64,000 nt of DNA from Nucisporomicrobium flavum. Its GTDB lineage: Bacteria; Actinomycetota; Actinomycetes; Mycobacteriales; Micromonosporaceae. The notes beneath the pieces are model-generated. The model saw nothing but the letters and a program-made list of their open reading frames with translations. It was not told where the DNA came from and did no database searches. A program made the translations under genes and the position numbers. Location: NCBI RefSeq assembly GCF_016464385.1, contig NZ_JADMLH010000003.1, positions 571,458-635,457 of the forward strand, in the 5' to 3' direction. Of this stretch, positions 24,105 to 33,383 are shown piece by piece (the first letter of the stretch is position 1; each line of letters begins with the position of its first letter).

Positions 24105-25880
24105 CTAGATTCCCTTGTCCTGCAACCACATCTCGAGCAGCGCGAGCTGCCACAGCTGGTTCGCCCCGAGGGTCGTACGGGCAGTGTTCGGGTCGGCCAG
24201 CAGCGCGTCAACGTACTCCTTGCGGAACAGCCCCCGCGCGCGGGCCGCCGGTGCGTGCAGAGCGTCGCGGACGAGCTCCAGCATCGGGCCTTCGAGGTGC
24301 CGGATCCCGGGAACCGGGAAGTAGCCCTTGGTCCGGTCGATCACCTCGTCGGGCACGACCCCGCGAGCCGCGTCCTTGAGCACCCCCTTGCCGTCCTGGG
24401 CCAGCTTCAGCTCCGGCGGGCAGGCCGCCGCGAGCTCGACCAGCTCGTGGTCCAGGAACGGTACGCGCGCCTCCAGCCCCCACGCCATCGTCATGTTGTC
24501 CACTCGTTTGACGGGATCGTCGACGAGCATCACCTGCGAGTCCAGCCGCAACGCCGCGTCGACCGCCGTGGTCGCCCCGGGCCGGCCGAAGCTCGCCGCG
24601 ACGTAGCCGCGGCTGACGTCCTCGTCCAGGAACCATTCCGGGTTCAGCTGGCGGGCCAGGTCGCTGTGCGGGCGGTCGAAGAACTCCTTCGCGTACGCGT
24701 CGACGGCCGCCTCCCGTGGCACGTCCGCGAGCGGCGGGTACCAGCTGTAGCCGGCCAGGATCTCGTCGGCGCCCTGACCCGACTGCACGACCGTGACCTG
24801 CTTCGAGACGTCCTCGCTGAGCAGGTTGAACGCGATGCAGTCGTGGCTGACCATCGGCTCGCTCATGGCCGCCACCGTGCGCGCCACCGCGGGCAGGAAC
24901 CGGTCCTTGCCGATGCGGATCTGGTGGTGCCGGGTGTCGAACTGCTTGGCGATGATGTCGGAGTACGCGAACTCGTCGCCGCTCTCCCCGGCCGCGGACT
25001 CGAAGCCGATGGAGAAGGTGGTCAGCCCGCGCTGCCCCTGCTCGGCCAGGAGCGCCACGATGTACGACGAGTCCAGGCCGCCGGAGAGCAGCACCCCGAC
25101 CGGCACGTCGGCGACCATCCGGCGTTCCACGGCCGTACGCAGCCCGGCGTGGATCGCCTCGGCCCACTCCTCGCGGCTCGAGGGGGTGTCGATGCGGGTG
25201 TGCGAGGCCTCCCAGTAGACCGTCGAGGTGCTGGTGCCGTCGGGGCGGATGACGCGTACGGTCGCCGGCGGCAGCTTGCGGACACCGGAGACGATCGTGC
25301 GCGGCGCCGGCACCACCGAGTGGAACGTCATGTAGTGCTGCAGCGCGACCTTGTCGATCGAGGTGTCGACGTCGCCCGCGGCGAGCAGCGCCGGCAGGGT
25401 CGACGCGAAGCGCAGCCGCCCGGGCGTCTCGGCGAGGTACATCGGCTTGATGCCGAGCCGGTCGCGCGCCAGCATGACGGTGCCGGTGGCGTGCTCGGTG
25501 ATCGCGAAGGCGAACATGCCGAGGAAGTGCTGCACGCAGTCGGTGCCCCACCGGTGGTACGCCTTCAGGATCACCTCGGTGTCGGACGTCGAGAAGAACG
25601 TGTAGCCGTAACCCTGCAGCTCCTCGCGCAGCTGCCGGTAGTTGTAGATGCAGCCGTTGAAGACGAGCGTGAGGCCCAGCTGCTCGTCGGTCATCGGCTG
25701 CGCGCCGGCCTCGGAGAGGTCGATGATCTTGAGTCGGCGATGCCCGAACGCCACCCCGCCGCGGTGCCACAGGCCCTCACCGTCGGGGCCGCGCGACTCG
25801 AGGCTCGGCAGCATCCGCCGGACCGCCTCGGGATCGGCGGCCCGGTCGTCGAACCGGAGCTCGCCGGCGATTCCGCACAT
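24105..25880 (-). CDS. asnB: Glutamine-dependent asparagine synthetase-type amidotransferase (NAGGN-amidotransferase-like)
   Basis: A 591-aa AsnB-family enzyme: an N-terminal class II glutaminase with nucleophile Cys2 (start MCGIAGE) and RGPDGEG, then a synthetase domain with the ATP pyrophosphatase loop LLSGGLDSS near residue 263. It forms an amide on a carboxylate using glutamine and ATP. The length and local sequence are closer to the amidotransferases that amidate peptides such as N-acetylglutaminylglutamine than to plain housekeeping asparagine synthetase. It sits between a GCS2/ATP-grasp ligase and a peptidase, which supports a peptide-amide role. GGAGG lies 10 bases before the ATG. A simple asparagine synthetase remains possible. 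Confidence 0.88.
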   Translation of the reverse strand: MCGIAGELRFDDRAADPEAVRRMLPSLESRGPDGEGLWHRGGVAFGHRRLKIIDLSEAGAQPMTDEQLGLTLVFNGCIYNYRQLREELQGYGYTFFSTSDTEVILKAYHRWGTDCVQHFLGMFAFAITEHATGTVMLARDRLGIKPMYLAETPGRLRFASTLPALLAAGDVDTSIDKVALQHYMTFHSVVPAPRTIVSGVRKLPPATVRVIRPDGTSTSTVYWEASHTRIDTPSSREEWAEAIHAGLRTAVERRMVADVPVGVLLSGGLDSSYIVALLAEQGQRGLTTFSIGFESAAGESGDEFAYSDIIAKQFDTRHHQIRIGKDRFLPAVARTVAAMSEPMVSHDCIAFNLLSEDVSKQVTVVQSGQGADEILAGYSWYPPLADVPREAAVDAYAKEFFDRPHSDLARQLNPEWFLDEDVSRGYVAASFGRPGATTAVDAALRLDSQVMLVDDPVKRVDNMTMAWGLEARVPFLDHELVELAAACPPELKLAQDGKGVLKDAARGVVPDEVIDRTKGYFPVPGIRHLEGPMLELVRDALHAPAARARGLFRKEYVDALLADPNTARTTLGANQLWQLALLEMWLQDKGI

Positions 25881-25935
25881 GATTAATCAACCTCCACGGT
25901 TTCCGTTTCGGGTGCATTTCCGAGTCGTAAAGCGC

Positions 25936-28518
25936 TTAGCTCAAGAGCCACGTGTCCTTGGAGCCGCCGCCGCGGGAGGAGTTCACGATCATGCTCCCGG
26001 CGGGGGCGACGCGGGTCAGGGCGGCGGGGGCGACCACCGACTCGCGGCCGGTGAAGACGAAGGCGCGCAGGTCCACGTGGCGTGGCGCCAGCTGATGGCC
26101 GTCGAAGACCGGGGCGGTCGACAGGTTCACCACCTCCTGGGCCACCCAGCGGTGCGGGGCCGTACGGATCTGGCGGCGTACCGCGGCGAGGTCCTCGGGG
26201 CCGGCGTGCGGGCCGATGACGATGCGGTCGCCGCCGTAGCCGTCCACGGGCTTGCACACCAGCTCCTCGAGCCGGTCCAGCACCTCCGCGCGCTGCTCCG
26301 GGATCCCGCACAGGTACGTCGGCACGTCCGCGAGCAGCGGCTTCTCCCCGAGGTAGTACTCGATGAGCTTCGGGACGTACGCGTACACGGCCTTGTCGTC
26401 GCCGATGCCGTTGCCCAGCGCGTTCGCCAGCACGACGGTGTCGGCGTGCAGCGCCGCGACGAGGCTCGGGCCCAGCGGCATCCCGTCGGCGCCGGGGGAG
26501 TGCACCAGGCTGTCCTCGCCCATGCGCAGGTACACCACGTCGACGCGGTGCTTGCGGCCGTTGGCGATGCGGTGCAGCACACCCTCGTCGACGAGCAGGT
26601 CGGTGCTGCGGACCAGCGGTACGCCCATCTCCTCGGCCAGCATGCGGTGCTCGAACCACGCCGAGTCGTCGGGGCCCTGGCTCAGCACCACCAGGCGCGG
26701 GTCGTCTCCGGCCGCCGGGCCCGCCGCGTCGAGCAGGGCCTGCTTGAGCAGCTGCGGCGTCCGCTCCGGGCTCAGCAGCCCTGGCGGGTACGGCAGTTCG
26801 GGCAGGACCGCCTCGGTGAGGCGGCGGTTCTGCATCGCGTACGCGATCCCGGACGGCACCCGCAGGTTGTCCTCCAGCACGCACCAGTTGCCCTCGCCGT
26901 CGCGCACGAGGTCGACGCCGGCCACCTGCGCGCGGACGCCGGGGCGGCTGACCAGGGCCCCGCTGGGCCGCAGCTCGGGCGAGCCGTCGATCACCCACTC
27001 CGGCACGACGCCGTCGCGGACCACCGTACGGTCGCCGTACACGTCGTTGACGAACGCGTCGAGCGCGCGGACCCGCTGGATCAGCCCGCCGCGCAGCCGG
27101 CTCCAGGCGCTCGCCGGTACGGTCCGCGGCACGAGGTCGAACGGGAAGAGCCGGGTGGCGGCCTCGCCGGCCACGCTGAACGTGATCCCGCGGGCGCGCT
27201 GCTCGTCGTCCTTGGCGTCCTCGCGGCGGCGCAGCCCGGCCGGGCCGAGGGCGCTCAGCACGTCGAGGATTCCCTGGTACGCCGGCACGACGTCGCCGCC
27301 CGGGAACGCCTCGTCGCCGTCCGCCGCGTACGGCGTGAGCCCAGCCGGTACGGTCTGCCCGCCGGGACCGATGCCGGTGGCGCCGCCGCGGGTGTCGGCG
27401 ACGACCAGGTCGACCACGTCCGAGATCCGTCCGCGGCGTGCCATGGCCCGGCGCTGGCGGGCGGCGGAGCTGCCCCGGCTGAGCGCCTGCACCGACAGGT
27501 CGTACACCTGCTCCCAGTCGCCCAGCTCCTCCAGCTGCGGGCGCAGGTCGCCGACGAGCCGCTCCACGGCCACCGCGGCGGGCACCGGCACCGGCGAGCG
27601 GGGCAGGTCGAGCAGGTCGCCCTCGAGGCCGGAGCGGGCGGCCCGCCACATCGCGGCGCGGTGCAGCGGCGGGCGGGTCGGCACCAGCGGCTCCCCGGCG
27701 CGGTACTCCTGCCGGGCGCGCAGCACCAGGCCGCGGAACAGCCCGGCGAGGAGCACGACCGTGTCCGCGTCCGGGCTGGAGTCGGTGACCCGCAGCTCCA
27801 CCGTGGGCAGGTGCGCCGACGGGCGTACGTCGAAGTAGACCATCTTGGGGTCGCTGATCGTGCCGGAGGCGATGAGGTCGGCGACCAGGGCGTCGTGGTC
27901 GGCCGCGCCGGTGACGACGCCGCTGTCGCCGGCGGTCGGCCAGCGCATCCAGACCAGCGAGCGCACGCTGGCATAACCGCTGTCCTCGCCCATCCAGTAC
28001 GGCGAGCTTGCCGACAGCGCGAGCAGGACGGGCAGCGCCGGAGTCACCCGCTGGGCGATCGACACCGCCTCGTCGCGGTCGGCGATGCCCACGTGCACCT
28101 GGGCGCCGCAGATGAGCTGCTCGCGCGCGAGCATCTGGTATTCGTCGACCATCCGGCGGTAGCGCGAGGTGGGCGTGACCGGCAGCGAGTCGAGGTCCAC
28201 GATCGGCACGGTGCCGGCCGCCACGAGGCCCAGACCGAGGGACTCGGCGATGCCGATGGCGCGGCGGCGCAGCCCGATGATGCCGTCCCGCAGCTCGTCC
28301 AGCGAGCCGGCGACGGGCGTGTTCGTCTCCACCACCGACCGGTGCAGCTCCGCGGAGAAGCTCCCGGGGTCGAGCTGCTCCAGGATCTGCGGTGCCCGCG
28401 GCACGAGCTCGCGGGTGCGCAGATCGACGACGTGCAGCTCCTCCTCCACGCCGAGCGTGAGCTCCGTGCCGAGGGTGGGGTCGCCGCCGCCCGTGCTGAT
28501 ACTCAATGACTCCGTCAT
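25936..28518 (-). CDS. Fused carboxylate-amine ligase (GCS2) / circularly permuted ATP-grasp protein
   Basis: An 860-aa two-ligase fusion. Residues about 20-370 are a GCS2/YbdK-type glutamate-cysteine-ligase-like domain (LGVEEELHVVD, then CGAQVHVGIADRDEAV and VELRVTDSSPDADT). Residues about 400-855 are a circularly permuted type 2 ATP-grasp domain (DUF404/403) with VLEDNLRVPSGIAY, KPVDGYGGDRIVIGP and the C-terminal SSRGGGSKDTWLL. Both halves make amide bonds from a carboxylate, an amine and ATP, so one protein could join two residues in succession. It is the first gene of an operon with asnB and the S9 peptidase. The product is unknown; a gamma-glutamyl-type small peptide is the natural guess. 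Confidence 0.88.
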   Translation of the reverse strand: MTESLSISTGGGDPTLGTELTLGVEEELHVVDLRTRELVPRAPQILEQLDPGSFSAELHRSVVETNTPVAGSLDELRDGIIGLRRRAIGIAESLGLGLVAAGTVPIVDLDSLPVTPTSRYRRMVDEYQMLAREQLICGAQVHVGIADRDEAVSIAQRVTPALPVLLALSASSPYWMGEDSGYASVRSLVWMRWPTAGDSGVVTGAADHDALVADLIASGTISDPKMVYFDVRPSAHLPTVELRVTDSSPDADTVVLLAGLFRGLVLRARQEYRAGEPLVPTRPPLHRAAMWRAARSGLEGDLLDLPRSPVPVPAAVAVERLVGDLRPQLEELGDWEQVYDLSVQALSRGSSAARQRRAMARRGRISDVVDLVVADTRGGATGIGPGGQTVPAGLTPYAADGDEAFPGGDVVPAYQGILDVLSALGPAGLRRREDAKDDEQRARGITFSVAGEAATRLFPFDLVPRTVPASAWSRLRGGLIQRVRALDAFVNDVYGDRTVVRDGVVPEWVIDGSPELRPSGALVSRPGVRAQVAGVDLVRDGEGNWCVLEDNLRVPSGIAYAMQNRRLTEAVLPELPYPPGLLSPERTPQLLKQALLDAAGPAAGDDPRLVVLSQGPDDSAWFEHRMLAEEMGVPLVRSTDLLVDEGVLHRIANGRKHRVDVVYLRMGEDSLVHSPGADGMPLGPSLVAALHADTVVLANALGNGIGDDKAVYAYVPKLIEYYLGEKPLLADVPTYLCGIPEQRAEVLDRLEELVCKPVDGYGGDRIVIGPHAGPEDLAAVRRQIRTAPHRWVAQEVVNLSTAPVFDGHQLAPRHVDLRAFVFTGRESVVAPAALTRVAPAGSMIVNSSRGGGSKDTWLLS

Positions 28519-28800
28519 GCAAGACCACCTATGTCGTCAGCTCTTCCCCGGAGCCTCGCCAGCTCATGTACCGAACCTGTGACGTGCCCATTTCCGGCGG
28601 CGATCAAGCATGACGGGGATGACACCGGGCCCCCGCGGGTCACGGTGGCGTGCGCACGGCTGCTCGATGTCACGCTCTTCCGCGCCGAGCTGCGCGTGGG
28701 CTTGTGCAATTTTTCACGAACGCTAGGGCGTCCGGTGGCGCCGCCCCTAGCCTCCGGGACACCATTAACGAGCGTTCATGCGTGGCAATGGGAGGCGAGA
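28519..28800. promoter_or_regulatory. Divergent promoter region, ligase operon versus ppdK
   Basis: About 280 bases that must hold promoters for both directions. A dyad GCTAGGG (28722-28728) / CCCTAGC (28745-28751) lies 50 bases before the ppdK start; it could be an operator or leader hairpin. GGGAGGCGAG just before 28801 is the ppdK RBS. No consensus -35/-10 pair was clear. Confidence 0.45.
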
Positions 28801-31476
28801 ATGGCCGGGGAGAAGTACGTCTACGATTTTTCGGAAGGTCACAAGGACCTCAAGGAGCTCCTCGGTGGCAAAGGCGCGAACCTGGCCGAGATGACCCGCC
28901 TCGGGCTGCCCGTGCCGGCCGGATTCACCGTCACCACGAAGGCCTGCCAGGCGTACCTGGCGACGGGGCGCCACCCGGACGGGCTGGCCGGGGAGATCGA
29001 CGGGCATCTCGCCGTGCTGGAGCGCACGATGGGCCGCCGGCTCGGTGATCCGGCCGACCCGCTGCTGGTCTCCGTACGTTCGGGGGCGGCGTTCTCGATG
29101 CCCGGCATGATGGAGACCGTGCTCAACGTCGGGCTCACCGACGCCTGCGTCGAGGGGCTCGCCACGCAGGCCGGCGGCGACCACCGGTTCGCGTGGGATT
29201 CGTACCGGCGGCTGATCCAGATGTTCGGCAAAACGGTGTGCGACGTGCCGGGCGAAGAATTCTCCGACGCCCTGGAAGACGCGAAAAAGGCCAAGGGCGG
29301 CACCGACGATCTGCACCTCGACGCCGACGACCTGCGCGCGCTGGTGCAGGCGTACAAGCGCATTTTCGCCAAGCACACCGGATACGACTTCCCGCAGGAC
29401 CCGCGCGAACAGATGCGGCTGGCGATGGAGGCCGTGTTCCGCTCCTGGAATGCCGAACGCGCGGTGCTCTACCGGCGGCAGGAGCGCATCCCGGCCGACC
29501 TCGGCACGGCCGTCAACGTGGTCGCGATGGTCTTCGGCAACCTCGGCCCCGACTCCGGCACGGGCGTCGCCTTCACCCGCGACCCGGCCAGCGGCGCCCA
29601 GGGCATCTACGGCGATTACCTGGCAAATGCCCAGGGCGAGGACGTCGTCGCCGGCATCCGCAACACGGTCCCGCTCGAGGAGCTCAAGAACCTCGACCGG
29701 CGCTCGTACGACGAGCTCCTCGAGATCATGGCCAAGCTCGAGGGCCACTACCGTGACCTGTGCGACATCGAGTTCACCATCGAACGCGGCAAGCTGTGGA
29801 TGCTGCAGACCCGGGTCGGCAAGCGTACGGCCGCGGCCGCGTTCCGGATCGCGGGCCAGCTGGTGAACGAGGGCATGATCGATCTCGACGAGGCGCTGTG
29901 CCGCGTCTCCGGCGCCCAGCTGGCGCAGCTGATGTTCCCCCGCTTCGACCTGTCCGGCGAGCCGGCCGCGCTCACCCGGGGGATCGGCGCGTCGCCCGGC
30001 GCGGCCTCCGGCAAGGCGGTCTTCAGCGCGCAGCGGGCGACCGAGCTGGCCGCCGCCGGCGAGGACGTGATCCTGGTCCGGCGCGAGACGAACCCCGAGG
30101 ACCTGGCCGGCATGATCGCCGCCCGGGGCATCCTCACCGCCCGGGGCGGCAAGACGAGCCACGCCGCGGTGGTGGCCCGGGGAATGGGCCGCACCTGCGT
30201 ATGCGGCGCGGACCAGCTGGAGATCGCCGGGGACCGGTTCACCGTGCGGGGCCGTACGGTCAACGAGGGCGACGTCATCTCCGTCGACGGCACGAGCGGC
30301 TGCGTCTACCTCGGCGCGGTGCCCGTACGCCCCTCCGAGGTCGTGCAGTACTTCGAGGGCGAGACCGTCGAATCGTCGCTCGTGGACGCCGTACACCTGA
30401 TCATGGATCACGCCGACGCCAGCCGGCGGCTCGCCGTCCGCACGAACGCCGACACCGGCGCGGACGCGGCCCGGGCCCGGCGCTTCGGCGCGGAGGGCAT
30501 CGGGCTGTGCCGTACCGAGCACATGTTCCTCGGCGACCGGAAAGAGCTGGTCGAGCGGCTGATCCTCGCCGTCAGCGAGAGCGCCCGCAACGACGCGCTG
30601 GCCGCCCTGCTGCCGCTGCAGCGCGCCGACTTCGTCGACCTGTTCCGGGCCATGGACGGGCTGCCGGTGACCGTACGGCTCATCGACCCGCCGCTGCACG
30701 AGTTCCTGCCGTCGCTGGAGGAACTCGCCGTGACCGTGGCGCTGGCCCGCGAGCGGGGTGAGGCGCACGCCGACGAGGAACGCCTGCTCGACGCCGTACG
30801 CCGGATGCACGAGCAGAACCCGATGCTGGGGCTGCGCGGCGTACGCCTGGGCCTGGTCATCCCGGGTCTGTTCGCGATGCAGGTGCGGGCGATCGCGGAG
30901 GCCGCGGCGCAGCTCGCCGCGGAGGGCCTCGACCCGCGGCCGGAGATCATGGTGCCGCTGGTCGGCGCCGTCCAGGAGCTCGAGACGGTCCGCCGCGAGT
31001 GCGAGCAGATCGTCGCCGAGGTGATCGGCGACGCCGGCGTCCGGGTCCAGATCGGCACGATGATCGAGGTGCCGCGCGCGGCGCTGACCGCCGGCCAGAT
31101 CGCCGAGGCGGCCGACTTCTTCTCCTTCGGCACCAACGACCTCACCCAGATGGGCTGGGGTTTCTCCCGCGACGACGTCGAGGGCGCCTTCTTCTGGCGC
31201 TACCTCGAGCTGGGCATCTTCGGCATCTCACCGTTCGAGTCCATCGACCGCGAGGGGGTCGGCCGGCTGATCCGCATCGCCGCGGAGGAGGGGCGCGAGG
31301 TGAAGCCCGACCTCAAGCTCGGCGTCTGCGGCGAGCACGGCGGCGACCCGGAATCGGTGCACTTCTTCCACGAGGTGGGGCTGGACTACGTGTCCTGCTC
31401 GCCGTTCCGGGTGCCGGTCGCGAGGCTGGAGGCGGGCCGGGCCGCGGTCTCCGGAGGGGAGTCCGACAGCCGCTGA
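28801..31476 (+). CDS. ppdK: Pyruvate, phosphate dikinase
   Basis: An 891-aa enzyme interconverting pyruvate + ATP + Pi and phosphoenolpyruvate + AMP + PPi, of full family length. The N-terminal ATP-grasp region starts with LLGGKGANLAEMTRLGLPVPAGFTVTT and has SVRSGAAFSMPGMM. The central swivelling domain carries the phospho-histidine His454 in GGKTSHAAVVARGMG. The C-terminal PEP/pyruvate barrel has GIGLCRTEHMF, SFGTNDLTQM and GVCGEHGGDP. GGGAGG precedes the ATG. Its last 91 bases overlap the 3' end of the convergent monooxygenase gene. Role: gluconeogenic PEP supply or PPi-linked glycolysis. Confidence 0.97.
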   Translation: MAGEKYVYDFSEGHKDLKELLGGKGANLAEMTRLGLPVPAGFTVTTKACQAYLATGRHPDGLAGEIDGHLAVLERTMGRRLGDPADPLLVSVRSGAAFSMPGMMETVLNVGLTDACVEGLATQAGGDHRFAWDSYRRLIQMFGKTVCDVPGEEFSDALEDAKKAKGGTDDLHLDADDLRALVQAYKRIFAKHTGYDFPQDPREQMRLAMEAVFRSWNAERAVLYRRQERIPADLGTAVNVVAMVFGNLGPDSGTGVAFTRDPASGAQGIYGDYLANAQGEDVVAGIRNTVPLEELKNLDRRSYDELLEIMAKLEGHYRDLCDIEFTIERGKLWMLQTRVGKRTAAAAFRIAGQLVNEGMIDLDEALCRVSGAQLAQLMFPRFDLSGEPAALTRGIGASPGAASGKAVFSAQRATELAAAGEDVILVRRETNPEDLAGMIAARGILTARGGKTSHAAVVARGMGRTCVCGADQLEIAGDRFTVRGRTVNEGDVISVDGTSGCVYLGAVPVRPSEVVQYFEGETVESSLVDAVHLIMDHADASRRLAVRTNADTGADAARARRFGAEGIGLCRTEHMFLGDRKELVERLILAVSESARNDALAALLPLQRADFVDLFRAMDGLPVTVRLIDPPLHEFLPSLEELAVTVALARERGEAHADEERLLDAVRRMHEQNPMLGLRGVRLGLVIPGLFAMQVRAIAEAAAQLAAEGLDPRPEIMVPLVGAVQELETVRRECEQIVAEVIGDAGVRVQIGTMIEVPRAALTAGQIAEAADFFSFGTNDLTQMGWGFSRDDVEGAFFWRYLELGIFGISPFESIDREGVGRLIRIAAEEGREVKPDLKLGVCGEHGGDPESVHFFHEVGLDYVSCSPFRVPVARLEAGRAAVSGGESDSR

Positions 31477-32579
31477 CCGGTCCACCTGGCGATCACCCCG
31501 TGGGGCGCGTCACTGGCGAACATCAGCTGGTAGTCGGTGCCCTCCGCGGCTGCCGCCGCCGCGCGCGGGAACAGGCCGTGCTCGTATTCCGCGAGCGCGG
31601 CCTCCGCGTCGCCGGGGTGTGCGGCGATGGCACGGCCGAGTTCGGCACCGTCGAGCATCGCCACGTTCGCGCCTTCGCCGTTGGGCGGTGCCAGGTGGGC
31701 GGCGTCGCCGAGCAGGGTCACCCCGGGCGCCCGCTGCCAGTGGTGGTCCGCGGGCAGGGCGTAGATCGGGCGGGGCACCAGGGGAGTGTCGCCGTGGGTG
31801 ATGAGGGCGGTGAGCTCGGGGGCCCAGCCGGCGAACTCGCCGGCGATCCGCCGTGCCGCGGCCTCGCGATCGGCGAAGTCGATGCCGGCGAGCCAGCCCT
31901 CCGGCTCGAGCAGCTGGCCGTACACGTGCAGGGTGCCGGCGTTCTCCCGGTGGGCCAGGATCCCCCGTCCGGGCGCGAGCGCCATCAGCGACCCGTCGCC
32001 CACCAGCGCGGCCGCCGCCGGGTGGCGGGTGTCGCTGTCGAGCAGGAACGTCTCGACCGTGGCGACGCCGGCGTATGCGGGGGTGGCGCCGGACAGCAGC
32101 GGCCGGACCCGTGACCAGGCGCCGTCCGCGCCGACCAGAAGGCCGGTGGCGACCGTGGAGCCGTCGGCGAAGACCACCTCGTGCCGGCCGGCGCCGAGCG
32201 GCCGTACGGCGACGACCTTGTGGCCCCAGCGCACGGTGCCCTCGGGGAGCGAGTCGAGCAGGAGCCGGCGCAGGTCGCCGCGGGGCACCTCGGGCCGCTC
32301 GCCGGTGCCGTCGTCGGGCAGGTCCAGCCAGACGGTGGCGTCGCGGTCGAGGATCCGGTACGACTCGCGGCCCGGAAGCACGAGGGCGCGGAACCCCTCG
32401 AGCAGGCCGGCCGCCTCGAGCGCCGGCTGCCCGTTCCAGGGGTGGATGTCGAGCAGGCCGCCCTGGGTACGCGCGGCCGGCGAGGGCTCCGCCTCGTAGA
32501 CCGTGGCCGGGATGCCGTGGACGTGCAGGACCCGGGCCAGGACGAGGCCGCCGAGGCCGGCTCCGACGATCGTCACCAT
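31386..32579 (-). CDS. TetX-like FAD-dependent monooxygenase
   Basis: A 397-aa group A flavoprotein hydroxylase. It has the FAD motif VTIVGAGLGGLVLARVLHVHG at the N-terminus, a TetX-like region TQGGLLDIHPWNGQPALEAAGL, the DG fingerprint LLVGADGAWSRVRPLL, and GDAAHLAPPNGEGANVAMLDGAEL near 300. Family members inactivate tetracyclines or hydroxylate other aromatics; which applies here is unknown. The ATG has GGAG upstream. The gene is divergent from a TetR gene, with a large inverted repeat between them, so it is probably inducible. Its 3' end runs 91 bases into ppdK on the opposite strand. Confidence 0.9.
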   Translation of the reverse strand: MVTIVGAGLGGLVLARVLHVHGIPATVYEAEPSPAARTQGGLLDIHPWNGQPALEAAGLLEGFRALVLPGRESYRILDRDATVWLDLPDDGTGERPEVPRGDLRRLLLDSLPEGTVRWGHKVVAVRPLGAGRHEVVFADGSTVATGLLVGADGAWSRVRPLLSGATPAYAGVATVETFLLDSDTRHPAAAALVGDGSLMALAPGRGILAHRENAGTLHVYGQLLEPEGWLAGIDFADREAAARRIAGEFAGWAPELTALITHGDTPLVPRPIYALPADHHWQRAPGVTLLGDAAHLAPPNGEGANVAMLDGAELGRAIAAHPGDAEAALAEYEHGLFPRAAAAAAEGTDYQLMFASDAPHGVIARWTGQRLSDSPPETAARPASSLATGTRNGEQDT

Positions 32580-32599
32580 ATCGGTGCTCCTCACTATGT

Positions 32600-32644
32600 T
32601 GGATTGACGCTCCAAAGCTAGCACGATAGTGGAGCGGCGATCCA
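32600..32644. promoter_or_regulatory. Inverted-repeat operator between the monooxygenase and TetR genes
   Basis: TGGATTGACGCTCCA (32600-32614) and TGGAGCGGCGATCCA (32630-32644) are inverted copies of one another, matching at 13 of 15 positions, separated by 15 bases. A plausible promoter for the TetR gene (TTGACG 32604-32609, 17 bases, TAGTGG) lies within, so TetR binding should control both directions. Confidence 0.7.
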
Positions 32645-32660
32645 TGCAAGACTGGTCACT

Positions 32661-33338
32661 ATGGCGACCAAGGCCCGGCGTACGGACGCCCTGTCCAGGG
32701 AAGTGATCGTCGAGGCCGCCACGCAGATCCTCGACACCGACGGCGAGGACGCGCTGACCCTGCGCGCGCTGACCGTCCGGCTGAACACCGGGTACGGGGC
32801 GCTCTACCACCACGTCGAGAACAAGAGCGACCTGCTCGCGGCAGCCGCCGAGGACGTCATCGCCCGCGCCGTGGCCGGTGCCGCCACGGATTCCGAGCCG
32901 CGCGAGTTGCTGCGTACGGTCGCCCTGAGCCTGTTCGACGCGATCACCGCGCACCCGTGGGCGGGCGCCCAGCTCGCCCGGGAGCCGTGGCGGTCCGCGC
33001 TGCTGGACATCTACGAGAGCATCGGCGCGCACCTCGAGGCGCTCGGCGTTCCGGAGCCGGCGCTGTTCGACTCGGCGGGCGCCCTGGTGAACTACATCCT
33101 CGGCGTGGCCGGCCAGAACGCCGCGACTGCTCGGGCCGGCGCGCACCGGACGGCGTCCCTCGCGGCCGTGGCGGCGCAGTGGGAGCGGCTCGACCCCGCC
33201 AGGTACCCGCGCCTGCACAAGGCCGCGGCGCAGCTGCCCGAGCACGACGACCGCGAGCAGTTCCTGGCCGGCGTGGACCTGTTCCTCGCCGGTGTCGAGG
33301 CCGTCCACCGGCGCGGCGCGAGCGACCGATCGAGCTGA
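32661..33338 (+). CDS. TetR family regulator
   Basis: A 225-aa repressor. The N-terminal HTH runs from SREVIVEAATQILDTDGEDALTL to LNTGYGALYHHVENKSDLLAA (residues about 12-58). The rest is a helical ligand-binding domain similar to TetR_C-type proteins. Divergent orientation and the shared operator imply that it represses the TetX-like monooxygenase and itself, with an aromatic or antibiotic substrate as inducer. Confidence 0.92.
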   Translation: MATKARRTDALSREVIVEAATQILDTDGEDALTLRALTVRLNTGYGALYHHVENKSDLLAAAAEDVIARAVAGAATDSEPRELLRTVALSLFDAITAHPWAGAQLAREPWRSALLDIYESIGAHLEALGVPEPALFDSAGALVNYILGVAGQNAATARAGAHRTASLAAVAAQWERLDPARYPRLHKAAAQLPEHDDREQFLAGVDLFLAGVEAVHRRGASDRSS

Positions 33339-33383
33339 GGCGGGCCGGCTGAGCCCGGTCCGTCCCGGCCCGGCATCGGTATC

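Noticed and set aside
25930..25937. AAGCGCTT palindrome near the ligase stop as an operator
   Set aside because: Eight bases only, inside the end of the coding region, with no promoter context.
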